Positions 53,895 through 62,938 of a stretch of DNA of 64,000 nucleotides are shown here, piece after piece; the first letter of the stretch is position 1, and every line of letters starts with the position of its first letter. Made by a program: the position numbers and the translations under genes. The notes below the pieces were generated by a model that worked only from the letters and a program-made list of their open reading frames with translations, ran no database searches and was not told where the DNA came from. The stretch lies in contig NZ_RBTP01000036.1 of the NCBI RefSeq assembly GCF_003702045.1, positions 62,001-126,000 on the forward strand, given 5' to 3'. The DNA comes from Pseudomonas viridiflava. Its GTDB lineage: Bacteria; Pseudomonadota; Gammaproteobacteria; Pseudomonadales; Pseudomonadaceae.

Positions 53895-55817
53895 TCAGAT
53901 CTTGAAGTGGCTGACCATCATTTGCAGTTGTCCGCCCAGGCGTGCGAGTTCGACGCTGGAGGCGGCGGTTTCTTCGCTGGCCGAAGCGGTCTGCTCGGAC
54001 ACGTCGCGGACATTGATGATGCTGCGGCTGATCTCTTCCGCCACAGCGCTTTGTTCTTCGGCGGCCGCGGCGATCTGCTGGTTCATCGCCTGAATGTTGG
54101 AGACGGTGTGCGTGATGCTGTTCAGCGATGTACCGGCCTTGCGGCTTAGCTGCACGCTGCTGACCGTCAACTCACGGCTGCTGAGCATGATGCTGGACAC
54201 TTGGCGCGTACCGTTCTGCAAGGCCGCGACCAGGTTCTCGATCTCTTCGGTGGATTGCTGGGTGCGTTGCGCCAGGCCACGAACCTCGTCCGCCACTACC
54301 GCGAAGCCACGTCCGGCTTCACCGGCGCGTGCAGCCTCGATGGCGGCGTTCAATGCCAGCAGGTTGGTTTGCTCTGCCACCGCCTTGATCACGTCCATGA
54401 CCTTGCCGATCTTGTCGCTTTCCTGCTCCAGCAGGGTCATGGCATCGGAAGAGCGTACGACTTCGGCAGCCAGTTTTTCGATCTGGCCGATGGCTTCGCC
54501 CACCACCTTGTCACCGGCGCGGGCTTCCTTGTCGGCTGTCGACGCGGCTTCGGACGCCTGCTCGGCATTGCGCGCCACCTCGGCCACGGTCGCCGACATT
54601 TCGTGCATAGCGGTAGCCACTTGGTCGGTTTCGACTTTCTGGCTGTTCACGCCAGCGCTGGTCTGCTCGGTAACGGCCGACAGTTCTTCGGCGGCGCTGG
54701 CGATCTGTACCACGCTGTCGCGAATTCCGCCGATCAGCTCGCGCAACGTCGTGCCCATGCGCTGGATGCCCTGCTGCAAGACACCCAGTTCGTCGCGACG
54801 GGTCACGGTCATGGTTTGCGACAGATCGCCTGAAGCGATCCGGTCGACCACCGCCAGGGTTTCCTGCAGAGGACGGGTGATCTGACGCGTGATGATCACG
54901 GCCGCGATGATGCCCAGAATCATGGCCAGCAGGGTGCAGCCGATCTGCATGTTGCGTGCACGAGCGCTTTCCTGATCTCGGCGATCCAGTTGCAGCTGGT
55001 ACATGGCCTCGCTGAGCTTGACGATGTCCTGCCCTTGTACGGTCATTTCTTTACGAGCCTGGGCGATGTCGCCACTGGCCGTCTTGAAATTCTGCAAGGT
55101 GGTGCGGTATGCCTGGAGGGACGTTTCCAGTTGCTTGAGCGCGTCAGCCTGGTTGCTGCCAAAGGTGGCTTTCAACTGATCGAGGTTCTTGATCGCGCCG
55201 TCCAGCTTGCGCACTGCAGATTGCTCGTTGTCAGGCGTGATATCCGTCACGTAACCACGAACCTCGTAACGTGCCTGCATAAAGTCTTCCTTGGCACCCA
55301 CGATGAGCTGGTACTGCTCGAAACGGCTTTCATCGGTGGCGTCCAGCTTCTTCACGTCGGCGAGAATCCGGTCAAGCATCTCGGTCGCTTTGGTGGCGTG
55401 GACCGTGAGTTCCTGGCGCTGGGCGATACTGGCCTTGTAGCCGCTGCGCATGTTGTTCAGCGACTTTTGATAGTCGGCAATCACCACGCTCAGTTGCTGA
55501 AGCATTTTCACGTTCTCGGGGCTCTTGAACGTGGTCAGCAGCTTTTCCTGGTAGGCCTTGAAGCCGTCCAGCGACACCTGAACGGTTTCGGCGACCTTCT
55601 CGTCACCGTCAGCGACCATGTATTGCAGGCGTGTTACCCGTAACTTTGTCAGCTGAGCATTGAGCGAGGTGATGTCGCTCATCCAGTTGCTTCGGTCGAT
55701 CAGCCCACTCAGGCTGCTCCATCCCGTGAGCGCAAGAATGGCAGTAAAAACAAGTACCAGCCCGAATCCCAGGGCCAGCTTCATATTCACGCTGATGTTT
55801 GCGAACCAGCTGTTCAT
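53895..55817 (-). CDS. Methyl-accepting chemotaxis protein with HBM (McpS-like) sensor
   Basis: 640 residues from the ATG at 55817 (GGAG seven bases before). Transmembrane helices at about 12-32 and 283-303 enclose a helical domain of roughly 250 residues, the size of a helical bimodular (HBM) sensor. HAMP follows at about 304-357, and a full-length signalling domain with [20 protein letters not shown] and a terminal [19 protein letters not shown] receptors such as McpS of P. putida bind TCA-cycle acids or acetate in two bundles. The ligand here is inferred only. Confidence 0.9.
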   Translation of the reverse strand: MNSWFANISVNMKLALGFGLVLVFTAILALTGWSSLSGLIDRSNWMSDITSLNAQLTKLRVTRLQYMVADGDEKVAETVQVSLDGFKAYQEKLLTTFKSPENVKMLQQLSVVIADYQKSLNNMRSGYKASIAQRQELTVHATKATEMLDRILADVKKLDATDESRFEQYQLIVGAKEDFMQARYEVRGYVTDITPDNEQSAVRKLDGAIKNLDQLKATFGSNQADALKQLETSLQAYRTTLQNFKTASGDIAQARKEMTVQGQDIVKLSEAMYQLQLDRRDQESARARNMQIGCTLLAMILGIIAAVIITRQITRPLQETLAVVDRIASGDLSQTMTVTRRDELGVLQQGIQRMGTTLRELIGGIRDSVVQIASAAEELSAVTEQTSAGVNSQKVETDQVATAMHEMSATVAEVARNAEQASEAASTADKEARAGDKVVGEAIGQIEKLAAEVVRSSDAMTLLEQESDKIGKVMDVIKAVAEQTNLLALNAAIEAARAGEAGRGFAVVADEVRGLAQRTQQSTEEIENLVAALQNGTRQVSSIMLSSRELTVSSVQLSRKAGTSLNSITHTVSNIQAMNQQIAAAAEEQSAVAEEISRSIINVRDVSEQTASASEETAASSVELARLGGQLQMMVSHFKI

Positions 55818-56191
55818 GACAATCTCCAGGTGCATCATTCAAAAAAGATCAGGCCCCTGGAGCAATAATGCGATTGCTACCACCAAGGCACAGGATACAG
55901 ACGCTATCGGCAGGACGTGCCCAAGCTGAAACGGAAAAGCCGATAAAATTTTAAAAGCGCTGTCCTCCTTTCGCAGGCTTTCATTCGGCGGACGCAAAAG
56001 TTATAAAGGCCGCGTCAAGAACATTGAAATAGCGCGATGAATTCATTCAGCGGTTACGGCCAGCTGCGTGTGTTCGTACCGTGATAATAATGTTCAATTA
56101 CGAACACCGCGCGTTCATAAAAAACCAACTTTTTTGTATGGCTAATTACTTGAATGCCTGGACTGCCTTTACCTTATAGAGATGCTGTGTA
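55818..56191. other. Divergent promoter region of two chemoreceptor genes
   Basis: It contains the 9-bp inverted repeat gtgttcgta (56070-56078) / tacgaacac (56099-56107) ahead of the plus-strand receptor, a possible operator. It is AT-rich near 56085-56150. Confidence 0.5.
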
Positions 56192-58072
56192 ATGACTTTG
56201 AAGTTTCGTCATAAAATCCTGCTGGCAGCCTCGGGCGTCGTCGTACTGGCGTTCGCCCTGTTCACGTTTTACAACGATTATTTGCAGCGCAAAACGATCA
56301 ATCAGAACCTTGAGTCTTCGGTGGGGCAGGCCGGTCAGTTGACGGCCAGCAGTGTTCAAAACTGGTTGAGCGGGCGGATTCTGGTTCTTGAAAACCTGAC
56401 GCAGGACGTGGCTTACCAAGGCGTGGGCTCCGACCTGAGCGGGCTGGTTTCCCAGTCCTCGCTGGTATCGACCTTTCAGTTCACCTACGTCGGTGACAGT
56501 AAGGGCGCGTTTACCCAACGGCCTAACGTAGAGATGCCTGCCGGTTACGATCCACGTCAGCGGCCGTGGTACAAATCCACCGTCGAGGCCGGCAAGACCA
56601 TCATCAGCGCGCCGTATCTGGCCTCGGTGGGCGGCCTGGTCGTGACCATCGCCAGCCCGGTCAAGATCGACGGCCAGGTGGCTGGCGTCGCTGGCGGCGA
56701 CCTGAGTCTCGATACGCTGGTGAAGATCATCAACTCGGTGGAATTCGGCGGCATGGGCTACGCCTTTCTGGTCAGCGGCGACGGTCAGGTGATCGTTAGC
56801 CCCGACAAAGAACAGGTCATGAAAAACTTGAAGGATATCTACCCCGGCCAGACGCTGAGCCTGGATGCGCGTCTACGCGAGGTCACCCTCAACGGCCAGG
56901 AACGTCTTCTGTCGTTCACACCGATCACCGGCCTGCCTTCGGCTAACTGGTACATCGGTCTGTCAATCGACAAGGACAAGGCCTACGCGCCACTGAGCCA
57001 GTTCCGCAGCTCTGCCATCGTGGCCGGTTTCATTGCGGTGATCGTGATCGCCATGCTGCTGAGCCTGTTGATCCGTGCGCTCATGCGCCCGCTGACCGAC
57101 ATGGGCCGTGCGATGCAGGACATCGCTCAGGGCGAAGGCGATCTGACTCGCCGCCTGAGCATTCAGGGCCGCGATGAGTTCGCCGATCTGGGCAACTCAT
57201 TCAATCAGTTCGTGGAGCGTGTTCACGCCTCCATCGTGGAAGTGTCCTCCGCTACGCTGCAAGTGCATGACTTGTCGCAGCGTGTGGTGCAATCATCCAA
57301 TTCGTCGATCATCGGCTTCGACGAACAAAGCGCCCGTACCAACAGTGTCGCGGCCGCGATCAACGAACTGGGCGCTGCCACCCAGGAAATCGCCCGCAAC
57401 GCATCCGACGCCTCTATCCAGGCCAGCGAAGCGCGCACTCAGGCCGAAGATGGCCAAGTGGTGGTGGAAAAAACCATCCACGCCATGAGCGAGCTGTCGA
57501 GCAAGATCAGCGATTCCTGCACCCAGATCGCCCAGCTCAACGCCAGTACCGACAACATCGGGCAGATCCTGGACGTGATCAAAGGGATCTCGCAACAGAC
57601 CAACCTGCTGGCCCTCAACGCCGCCATCGAAGCTGCCCGCGCCGGTGAAGCCGGTCGCGGTTTTGCTGTGGTGGCCGATGAGGTGCGCAACCTCGCTCAC
57701 CGCACGCAGGTGTCCGCTGACGAGATTCACAAGATGATCGGCGAGCTGCAAACCGGCTCGCAGGACGCCGTGGTGAACATGAATGAGAGCCAGACGTCGA
57801 GCCAGGGCAGCGTCGAAGTTGCCAACCAGGCTGGCAGCCGCCTGCGCGATGTGACTCGCCGTATTGGCGAGATCGACGGCATGAACCAGTCGGTTGCCGC
57901 CGCAACCGAAGAGCAGACCGCTGTGGTGGAAACGCTCAACATCGACATCAACCAGATCAACTCGCTGAACCAGCAGGGCGTTGCCAACCTGAATGAAACC
58001 CTCAAAGACTGCGCCGCGCTTTCACAACAGGCCGGTCGTTTGAAACAGTTGGTGGCGAGCTTCAAGATTTAA
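56192..58072 (+). CDS. Amino-acid chemoreceptor, dCache_1 type (PctA/PscA-like)
   Basis: 626 residues. Membrane helices at about 8-28 and 272-295 enclose a double Cache domain. Y119, R124, W126, Y127 and D170 are spaced exactly as the amino-acid-binding Y121/R126/W128/Y129/D172 of PctA. HAMP (about 296-350) and the signalling domain follow, with [20 protein letters not shown]. It therefore senses free L-amino acids in the periplasm. In P. syringae a relative (PscA) responds to aspartate and glutamate and affects leaf entry; the specificity of this copy is open. A strong terminator follows. Confidence 0.93.
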   Translation: MTLKFRHKILLAASGVVVLAFALFTFYNDYLQRKTINQNLESSVGQAGQLTASSVQNWLSGRILVLENLTQDVAYQGVGSDLSGLVSQSSLVSTFQFTYVGDSKGAFTQRPNVEMPAGYDPRQRPWYKSTVEAGKTIISAPYLASVGGLVVTIASPVKIDGQVAGVAGGDLSLDTLVKIINSVEFGGMGYAFLVSGDGQVIVSPDKEQVMKNLKDIYPGQTLSLDARLREVTLNGQERLLSFTPITGLPSANWYIGLSIDKDKAYAPLSQFRSSAIVAGFIAVIVIAMLLSLLIRALMRPLTDMGRAMQDIAQGEGDLTRRLSIQGRDEFADLGNSFNQFVERVHASIVEVSSATLQVHDLSQRVVQSSNSSIIGFDEQSARTNSVAAAINELGAATQEIARNASDASIQASEARTQAEDGQVVVEKTIHAMSELSSKISDSCTQIAQLNASTDNIGQILDVIKGISQQTNLLALNAAIEAARAGEAGRGFAVVADEVRNLAHRTQVSADEIHKMIGELQTGSQDAVVNMNESQTSSQGSVEVANQAGSRLRDVTRRIGEIDGMNQSVAAATEEQTAVVETLNIDINQINSLNQQGVANLNETLKDCAALSQQAGRLKQLVASFKI

Positions 58073-58094
58073 TACAGAGCGGTAAACCATTACG

Positions 58095-58122
58095 AAAAGG
58101 CCATCCACTCGATGGCCTTTTT
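58095..58122 (+). terminator. Rho-independent terminator after the dCache receptor
   Basis: Stem ggccatc/gatggcc with a CACTC loop, A-rich before and six T after; 22 bp past the stop. Confidence 0.9.
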
Positions 58123-58474
58123 TATGGGTTGGCGTTGATAACTGTCTGTCTGAAAATATCGGGGGAAACTGTTCTTTATCGAGTTGTTCGCTTTACAAAG
58201 CAGTGGTAACTGAGATTGAACTCGATAATAGAGGTGAAGAATATTAACGGTTTAAAAGTCTGACTTTATTATGTGTTTTGATGCCATGCGGCATGGTTGA
58301 AAGCGCCATGACGAAGCCTCATCACGATTCAATGTGTGTATCTCAGGCCGTCAATGATTGTCCGTGGACCTCTATGTTTATTGATTAAGCGGATTAACGG
58401 TCGACGCGCACAAATTCATTGGCAGACGCTCCTGCCAGAAAGCGTTCAGCTCCCTGGCGTGAGCAGCGAGCAGG
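58123..58474. other. Intergenic region after the receptor
   Basis: AT-rich, no gene. AGTGGTAACTGA at 58202-58213 matches the E. coli Ter core TGTTGTAACTAA in nine of twelve bases; weak, but close to the Tus-like gene. Confidence 0.3.
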
Positions 58475-59449
58475 TTATTCATCCACTTTGACGGGAGTCC
58501 GGTCCGAGTAGGTTGAAGCCACGGCGCTCGGTTTGCCGACCACGGCCGCCGACTTGCGCTGGCCCACCAGATCATCCGGGTTCAAAAACAGATTCATGCG
58601 CGGGATCACCTCAATGCGCGGCTTTTTGTCCGGCCGTTCAGCCTGACGCGTATGCCGATTGAAATGACGCAACTCATGCACGTCGAAGCGCTCTTCACCT
58701 GCCAAAACGAACATCGGCAGGTTGCTGTGAATCATTGCGTCGTAACGCGAACTGGCCGAGAAATACACCATCGCCCTGGGGTGCGGCGCGACCTTCTTGT
58801 ATTTAATGAGGCTGGCCTGATCGGACAGATTGACGATGCGGCGCAACTCCGCGCCCGCTGACGTCTGCTCAATGGCAACCCGGTCCTTGGTGGCTTGCTG
58901 CTCAGCGGTCTTACCCAGCATCTCCCGAACCTTGCTCACCGGCACCCGCTCGCCCCCGGTTGTGTGTCCAGCCCAAGTAAACACGATCAGTCGGGGGCAG
59001 ATATCGAACACCTGCGTATGACGCCCCAACTGCTTCATGCTGAACTGCCCGCCCAACGCCTGACGAAGAATCTTCGACCGCGCCGTGGTCGCCAGATTGA
59101 GCTCGATGCGCGTCTGCTCGATCGCCGCCATCAGATCATCCTTGAGCTGATTGATCTCTTTCACCCAAGGCAACACGCTGCGGCTCAACGCAAAATAACC
59201 CGGCAAGCGCATCACCGTCCCCGGCGCCTGGCCAGGCAGACGCTCAAACAACGTCATCGCCCGCACCGCCGCATCAATCGCCGCCTGACCTTCCAGCGGC
59301 TGCACCTCAATCAGGTCCAGCGCTTTCTGCTGCGCCAGCAACGGCAACTGCCACACCTGACCATGAACCACCCACTGAGGCCACAGTTGATTGAATGCCG
59401 TAATTTTACTGACCAGCCGAGCATGGACAGTCGTTATATCGACGTACAT
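58475..59449 (-). CDS. Tus-family DNA replication terminus site-binding protein
   Basis: 324 residues from the ATG at 59449 (GGAG six bases before). The middle part runs parallel to E. coli Tus: VMRLPGYFALSRSVLPWVKEINQLKDDL against AVRLPG and HINKLK, LATTARSKIL against LPTAARF, QVFDICPRLIVFTWAG against TLTVLHDPATLRFGWAN, and the C-terminal IEVIPRMNLFLN against LIIPRLHLYV. Tus binds Ter sites and stops the replisome from one side. Such homologues are not part of the core machinery in Pseudomonas; a role at a fork trap, on a mobile element, or as a repressor are all open. Confidence 0.82.
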   Translation of the reverse strand: MYVDITTVHARLVSKITAFNQLWPQWVVHGQVWQLPLLAQQKALDLIEVQPLEGQAAIDAAVRAMTLFERLPGQAPGTVMRLPGYFALSRSVLPWVKEINQLKDDLMAAIEQTRIELNLATTARSKILRQALGGQFSMKQLGRHTQVFDICPRLIVFTWAGHTTGGERVPVSKVREMLGKTAEQQATKDRVAIEQTSAGAELRRIVNLSDQASLIKYKKVAPHPRAMVYFSASSRYDAMIHSNLPMFVLAGEERFDVHELRHFNRHTRQAERPDKKPRIEVIPRMNLFLNPDDLVGQRKSAAVVGKPSAVASTYSDRTPVKVDE

Positions 59450-59525
59450 GGTGATCTCCGAAAAATCTAATACCACCCCCAGTGTAGCGCGTGATTTTGG
59501 ACGTGCATCCGCGCGCGGCGGGTGG

Positions 59526-59771
59526 TCAGTCTTTAGGCAGTTCCTCCAGCCTGGCCTCTACCGCGTCATCGAAAATGATGAACAGCGCTTCCGCGTCTGA
59601 CGAGCGTAGTTTCCGTGTGCTTTCAAGGCTTTGGATGAGTTCGATCTGAATGGCGCGCTCGGCTTCCAGGTCGTCTCGGGTGCTGGTGGCGTTCAGGGCG
59701 CGGAGGAGGTCGTTCATCTGGTCGCGGATGGGTTTCTGGAGTCGCAGGAGGTCTAGTTTTTCTTGGGGCAT
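59526..59771 (-). CDS. Small helical hypothetical protein
   Basis: 81 residues from the ATG at 59771. Charged and helical throughout (KLDLLRLQKPIRDQMNDLLRAL, then ERAIQIELIQSLESTRKLRS), probably a coiled coil. No known motif. It lies 76 bp before the Tus-like gene on the same strand and may be cotranscribed. The longer frame to 59894 has no better ribosome site. Confidence 0.55.
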   Translation of the reverse strand: MPQEKLDLLRLQKPIRDQMNDLLRALNATSTRDDLEAERAIQIELIQSLESTRKLRSSDAEALFIIFDDAVEARLEELPKD

Positions 59772-60158
59772 GGATTGCTCTGGGCGTAATGTGGGAGATG
59801 AAGCGTATTTTGCTGGGGGAGGCGCGAAAGCGCTATGAGAAACGATGATTAGCAGTTGAGCCTGCACCGGCATTGTAGACGCAACTGCGATCATTTTCGT
59901 TGAGGTAAGCTTGCTCCGATGCCGGATTTAGCTGAAGGGGCCTAGGGGAACTCTTTAACTGGAGAGATTTCCCATCGTCAGACGAGGTATTGGGAGGTCT
60001 CTCTTTGCGTAGCTGGACGTAAGTACGTTATCTGTCTGCCAAACCAATTGCACGGTTGCAATTGCCAGGGCTGGATCTGGATCGGCCACGAATGGGGTAG
60101 CCTCAGGGCTGCCGCTGACTCATCGGATCAGAAGTTTTAGGTTTTAGGAGTCTTCGCA
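59772..60158. other. Intergenic region at the edge of the AT-rich island
   Basis: About 390 bp between divergent genes. GGAG at about 60147-60150 precedes the next frame. I see no repeat or remnant; AT content rises from here on. Confidence 0.4.
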
Positions 60159-60510
60159 TTGGGACATTCTCTGAGTGAGCCGGAACTGTCGTCAGTCAAA
60201 GCTGCGCTTTCCGACCCCTTCAATCATTTTCCCACCGATTACGACTATATTGCGCGCGAGGTCAAAGGTGTAGAGGTTGAGGTACTGTACGAGATCTTCT
60301 TTCAGAAGTGTCCCCCGTCTGCTTCACCAACATTACGGCAGTCCCTCTGTCTGGACAAGTTTTGATTCTGACTCACTCACTCATGTGATCGAGGCAAGGC
60401 TAGCGGCGCGTAAGCGTAACTGGGTGCGCAGGCAAGCCGAAAAACTGTTGGTCGTTTGGCTGAAACGTCACTACGACTACATGTGGAGAGAAATCGCCAA
60501 ACGGATATAG
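60159..60510 (+). pseudogene. Frameshifted gene of unknown function
   Basis: The first frame (TTG at 60159, GGAG upstream) gives 68 residues and stops at 60365. The other frame, open from 60277, continues to 60510. Removing one T of the four at 60360-60363 joins them to one protein of about 117 residues: LSEPELSSVKAALSDPFNHF, the VEVEVLYEIFFQK segment, then DKFDSDSLTHVIEARLAARK and VVWLKRHYDYMWREI. No family is recognised. It is a broken gene, or a sequencing error. Confidence 0.6.
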
Positions 60511-60841
60511 CGATTAGGTACAGAATTCTTTTGGTTTTTGTAACAGATCAACTGATCTTGGACATAACGTTAATTTTTTAGAATCGGGCGGGTGCCAGTA
60601 GGCTAGATTATGGTTCGACCGATTTCTGAGTCGCTGTCCATACGTGAAGGGTAGGAGGCACATAGTCGTCATAGAAAATTCCAAAATTTTTTAGAAGAAT
60701 CGATAGCGCAGAGTGGCGAATCAATTGCGAGCTTTGAAGGTCGTGAGTGCGGCGCTTACAGATCTTCATGTATTGGTGGTACTGGATTTCATGTTTCTGT
60801 TAAGGTTGGTTCTCACCAACGGTTATGACAGGGAGTCATTC
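60511..60841. other. AT-rich region before the PAAR gene
   Basis: It contains A/T-rich tracts at about 60570-60700 suitable for a promoter and the GGGAG site for the PAAR start. An open frame extends upstream to 60713 but has no ribosome site. No gene was recognised. Confidence 0.4.
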
Positions 60842-61381
60842 ATGGTAAAACCAGCCGCGCGTATAACCGATCCCACCAGTTGTCCGATGCCAGGGCATGG
60901 TGCAAAAGCTATTTCCTCAGGTTCTCCCGATGTTTTTTTCGACGGACTTGCGGCGGCCCGAAAGGGCGATATCTGTAGCTGTGGGAGTATGCTTATTTCT
61001 GGAGTATCAGCAACAGTATTCATTAATGGAAAAAACGCTGCTCTGGTTGATACCATAGGTTCGCACGGGGATGTTGTGGTCGCCGGCTCAGGTACTGTGA
61101 TCATCGGAGATTCTCATACGCCGGCGCCGTTCATACATCCTATCCCTCTATCCATTCAAAAAATCTACGGTCAGTCTTTCAACATTACCGATAGCGAAAC
61201 CGGCTCTCCTTTGGCATTCCGTGATTTTGTGGCTACGGTCAACGGTGTAGAGACAACAGGCGTGACGAGTGCTAATGGCGTTGCGCAGGTTAAGACCTCT
61301 GCACCTAATGCGAGTATCTCGATACACGTTTTGTTTAGCGCCCCTGCTCGAACGCTAAAAGAATTGGTGGAGAACCGCTAA
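60842..61381 (+). CDS. PAAR-domain spike protein of type VI secretion
   Basis: 179 residues from the ATG at 60842 (GGGAG upstream). The PAAR domain covers residues 1-95: KPAARITDPTSCPMPGHGAK, GSPDVFFDGLAAARKGDICSCG and VFINGKNAALVDTIGSHGDVV, with conserved His and Cys for zinc. A C-terminal extension (about 110-179, SFNITDSETGSPLAFRDFVAT, then GVTSANGVAQVKT) has the look of a transthyretin or Ig-like adaptor. It would tip the VgrG spike and carry the next gene product. It overlaps the amidase gene by one base. Confidence 0.9.
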   Translation: MVKPAARITDPTSCPMPGHGAKAISSGSPDVFFDGLAAARKGDICSCGSMLISGVSATVFINGKNAALVDTIGSHGDVVVAGSGTVIIGDSHTPAPFIHPIPLSIQKIYGQSFNITDSETGSPLAFRDFVATVNGVETTGVTSANGVAQVKTSAPNASISIHVLFSAPARTLKELVENR

Positions 61382-62100
61382 TGGCTACTCAATTTGCAAC
61401 TCAAGCCACCGCTCAGGAAATCAAACCCGGCGAGTTTGTATGCCCCATACCTATTACTGTGAACGATCGGGCTGCAACACGTGAGGCGATCATTAAGAAA
61501 GTGCGTTCATTGAACACACTATTTATTGAGCGCTCTTCGTGGGGAGCGGTCAAAGGCAAGCCCGATATGGTGATGGACTGGGACTACACTATGATTGCTC
61601 TTCACCACGCAGGGCGGAGCCATAGCTGCACATCAGGTGCAGAGCAAATGAAAGAAATCCAGAAAGGCCATCTGAGCCAGAGATACGACGATATCGGTTA
61701 CCACTACGGCATTGATTGTACTGGTCAGGTCTATGAGGGCCGAGACATTCGGCTTCAAGGTTCAAGCGTTTTGAAGTTTAATACTAATTTGATCGGTATT
61801 GTCTTATTGGAGAACCTGACGGCTCCAGAAGAAGGTGATGATTGGGTTGCCAAGGGGCGTGTTGTCCTCAGTAGCTTGGGCTATGGCACTACGAGCGTGA
61901 TTCCTGACCTGCAGATCACTGCCTTGATGCATTTGATTGACTCACTAAAGAGCGTGTTCGTGATAAAAAATTTTGGTGGCCATCGAGAGTATCCAGGGCA
62001 GGCAACGGAAGGCAAAGTCTGCCCAGGTAACATAGGCATGGAGTTAGTAAGAAATATCCGAGCCAAGACCCAGTTACTCCCTCCGCCGATGTCACAATAA
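61381..62100 (+). CDS. PGRP/Amidase_2-type N-acetylmuramoyl-L-alanine amidase, probable T6SS effector
   Basis: 239 residues. FIERSSWGAVKGKPDM, then the zinc His in MIALHHAGRS, the active-site YHYGIDCTGQVYEGRD, and the second His and Cys in FGGHREYPGQATEGKVCPGN show the T7-lysozyme/PGRP fold with complete ligands. It would cut the amide between muramic acid and the peptide stem. There is no signal peptide, as expected for a protein moved by type VI secretion with the PAAR tip. Start and stop overlap both neighbours by one base (TAATG). Confidence 0.9.
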   Translation: MATQFATQATAQEIKPGEFVCPIPITVNDRAATREAIIKKVRSLNTLFIERSSWGAVKGKPDMVMDWDYTMIALHHAGRSHSCTSGAEQMKEIQKGHLSQRYDDIGYHYGIDCTGQVYEGRDIRLQGSSVLKFNTNLIGIVLLENLTAPEEGDDWVAKGRVVLSSLGYGTTSVIPDLQITALMHLIDSLKSVFVIKNFGGHREYPGQATEGKVCPGNIGMELVRNIRAKTQLLPPPMSQ

Positions 62101-62387
62101 TGAAAAAGATAATTGTCTTTATAGGGCTAATTTTGCTGGCTTTACTCTATGTTGGTTATTACGAAGCGCTAGAGGATGGAGATATTGAAACTATCCTTTT
62201 TATCAAAAAACACCCGACTTTTCAAATGAGATTCTTCAATATCCACGCCAACGACGGAGAGATCAGAAAGGTAGAGTTGCTTACTACGGAAGAACGGAAA
62301 TTTATTATCGATTACTGTAGGTATAGACTTGGCGTGGACACTCAATTAAAAACACAAAGCGATGTTGAGGTTTGCAGGAGAAAATAG
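62100..62387 (+). CDS. Membrane-anchored probable immunity protein
   Basis: 95 residues. A membrane anchor or uncleaved signal (KKIIVFIGLILLALLYVGYY) is followed by about 70 periplasmic residues with two cysteines (IIDYCRYRLGV and VEVCRRK) that may form a disulfide. It overlaps the amidase gene by one base. A periplasmic location suits protection against a peptidoglycan amidase. No known immunity family is recognised; the assignment comes from position and topology. Confidence 0.75.
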   Translation: MKKIIVFIGLILLALLYVGYYEALEDGDIETILFIKKHPTFQMRFFNIHANDGEIRKVELLTTEERKFIIDYCRYRLGVDTQLKTQSDVEVCRRK

Positions 62388-62538
62388 CTCTGGCTCGCAA
62401 TAAAGCTGCCATCATAGTGGTTGCCTACCTTGGTTGCCATTAGCCTTGCCTTTGAATGCCCGGCGGGTTCGGAGGCTAATAAAGGCGGCAGCAAAACTGA
62501 GTGCAACACCTTTACCTCAGGCAAGGTGCGGCGATGTT
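62388..62538. other. Short region after the immunity gene
   Basis: No gene or terminator is seen; small open frames have no ribosome sites. Confidence 0.35.
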
Positions 62539-62697
62539 TCATACGAACTCAGTATCGAAGAACGCGTAACCATTCAAATCGGGCAATACAAAGAGCTCAG
62601 TCAGCGTGAGATTGCTCGTCTGCTGGGTCATACACCGATTTACCGAACGGCACGTTCATGCTTCCTGAGTAAGCCCTCCCGCAAATCCTGCTCATAA
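62539..62697 (+). mobile_element. IS30-family transposase remnant
   Basis: SYELSIEERVTIQIGQYKEL then SQREIARLLGHTP (62539-62637) is the N-terminal helix-turn-helix of IS30 transposases. The sequence then leaves the family and stops at 62697, with no DDE domain. It marks past transposition beside the effector genes. Confidence 0.7.
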
Positions 62698-62721
62698 AAA
62701 AGACGTTCAAAGACGTCTTTT
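62698..62721 (+). terminator. Terminator-like hairpin
   Basis: Stem aaaagacgt (62698-62706) / acgtctttt (62713-62721), six-base loop, A-rich before and T-rich end. Confidence 0.75.
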
Positions 62722-62938
62722 CCAATTTGGCGGGCCGGGGTAAGTTGAAATGTGTCGGTATCTATCTGTTTTTTCTGATTATTAATTTATTGGCCAACTT
62801 GCTTGGAATACCAGTTGGAACGCTGTGTGGTCTGGATTCCGATGGATGCTTTTTGAGCACTTTTTTGTGCGGCAGCAAACAGATTGGCAGTTCCGGTATT
62901 CAATCAACACCGGAACGTGGGTAGGCATGGGGGCCGGA
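62722..62938. other. Region between the IS30 remnant and the last gene
   Basis: A 65-codon frame (62727-62924) with a hydrophobic stretch (IYLFFLIINLLANLLGIPVG) is possible, but it has no ribosome site and I do not call it. Confidence 0.3.

Noticed and set aside
58202..58213. Ter site proven for the Tus homologue
   Set aside because: Nine of twelve matches to the E. coli core can occur by chance; it is mentioned only as a candidate.
62727..62924. 65-residue frame with a hydrophobic stretch
   Set aside because: No ribosome site, no homology recognised, and located between an IS remnant and a terminator.
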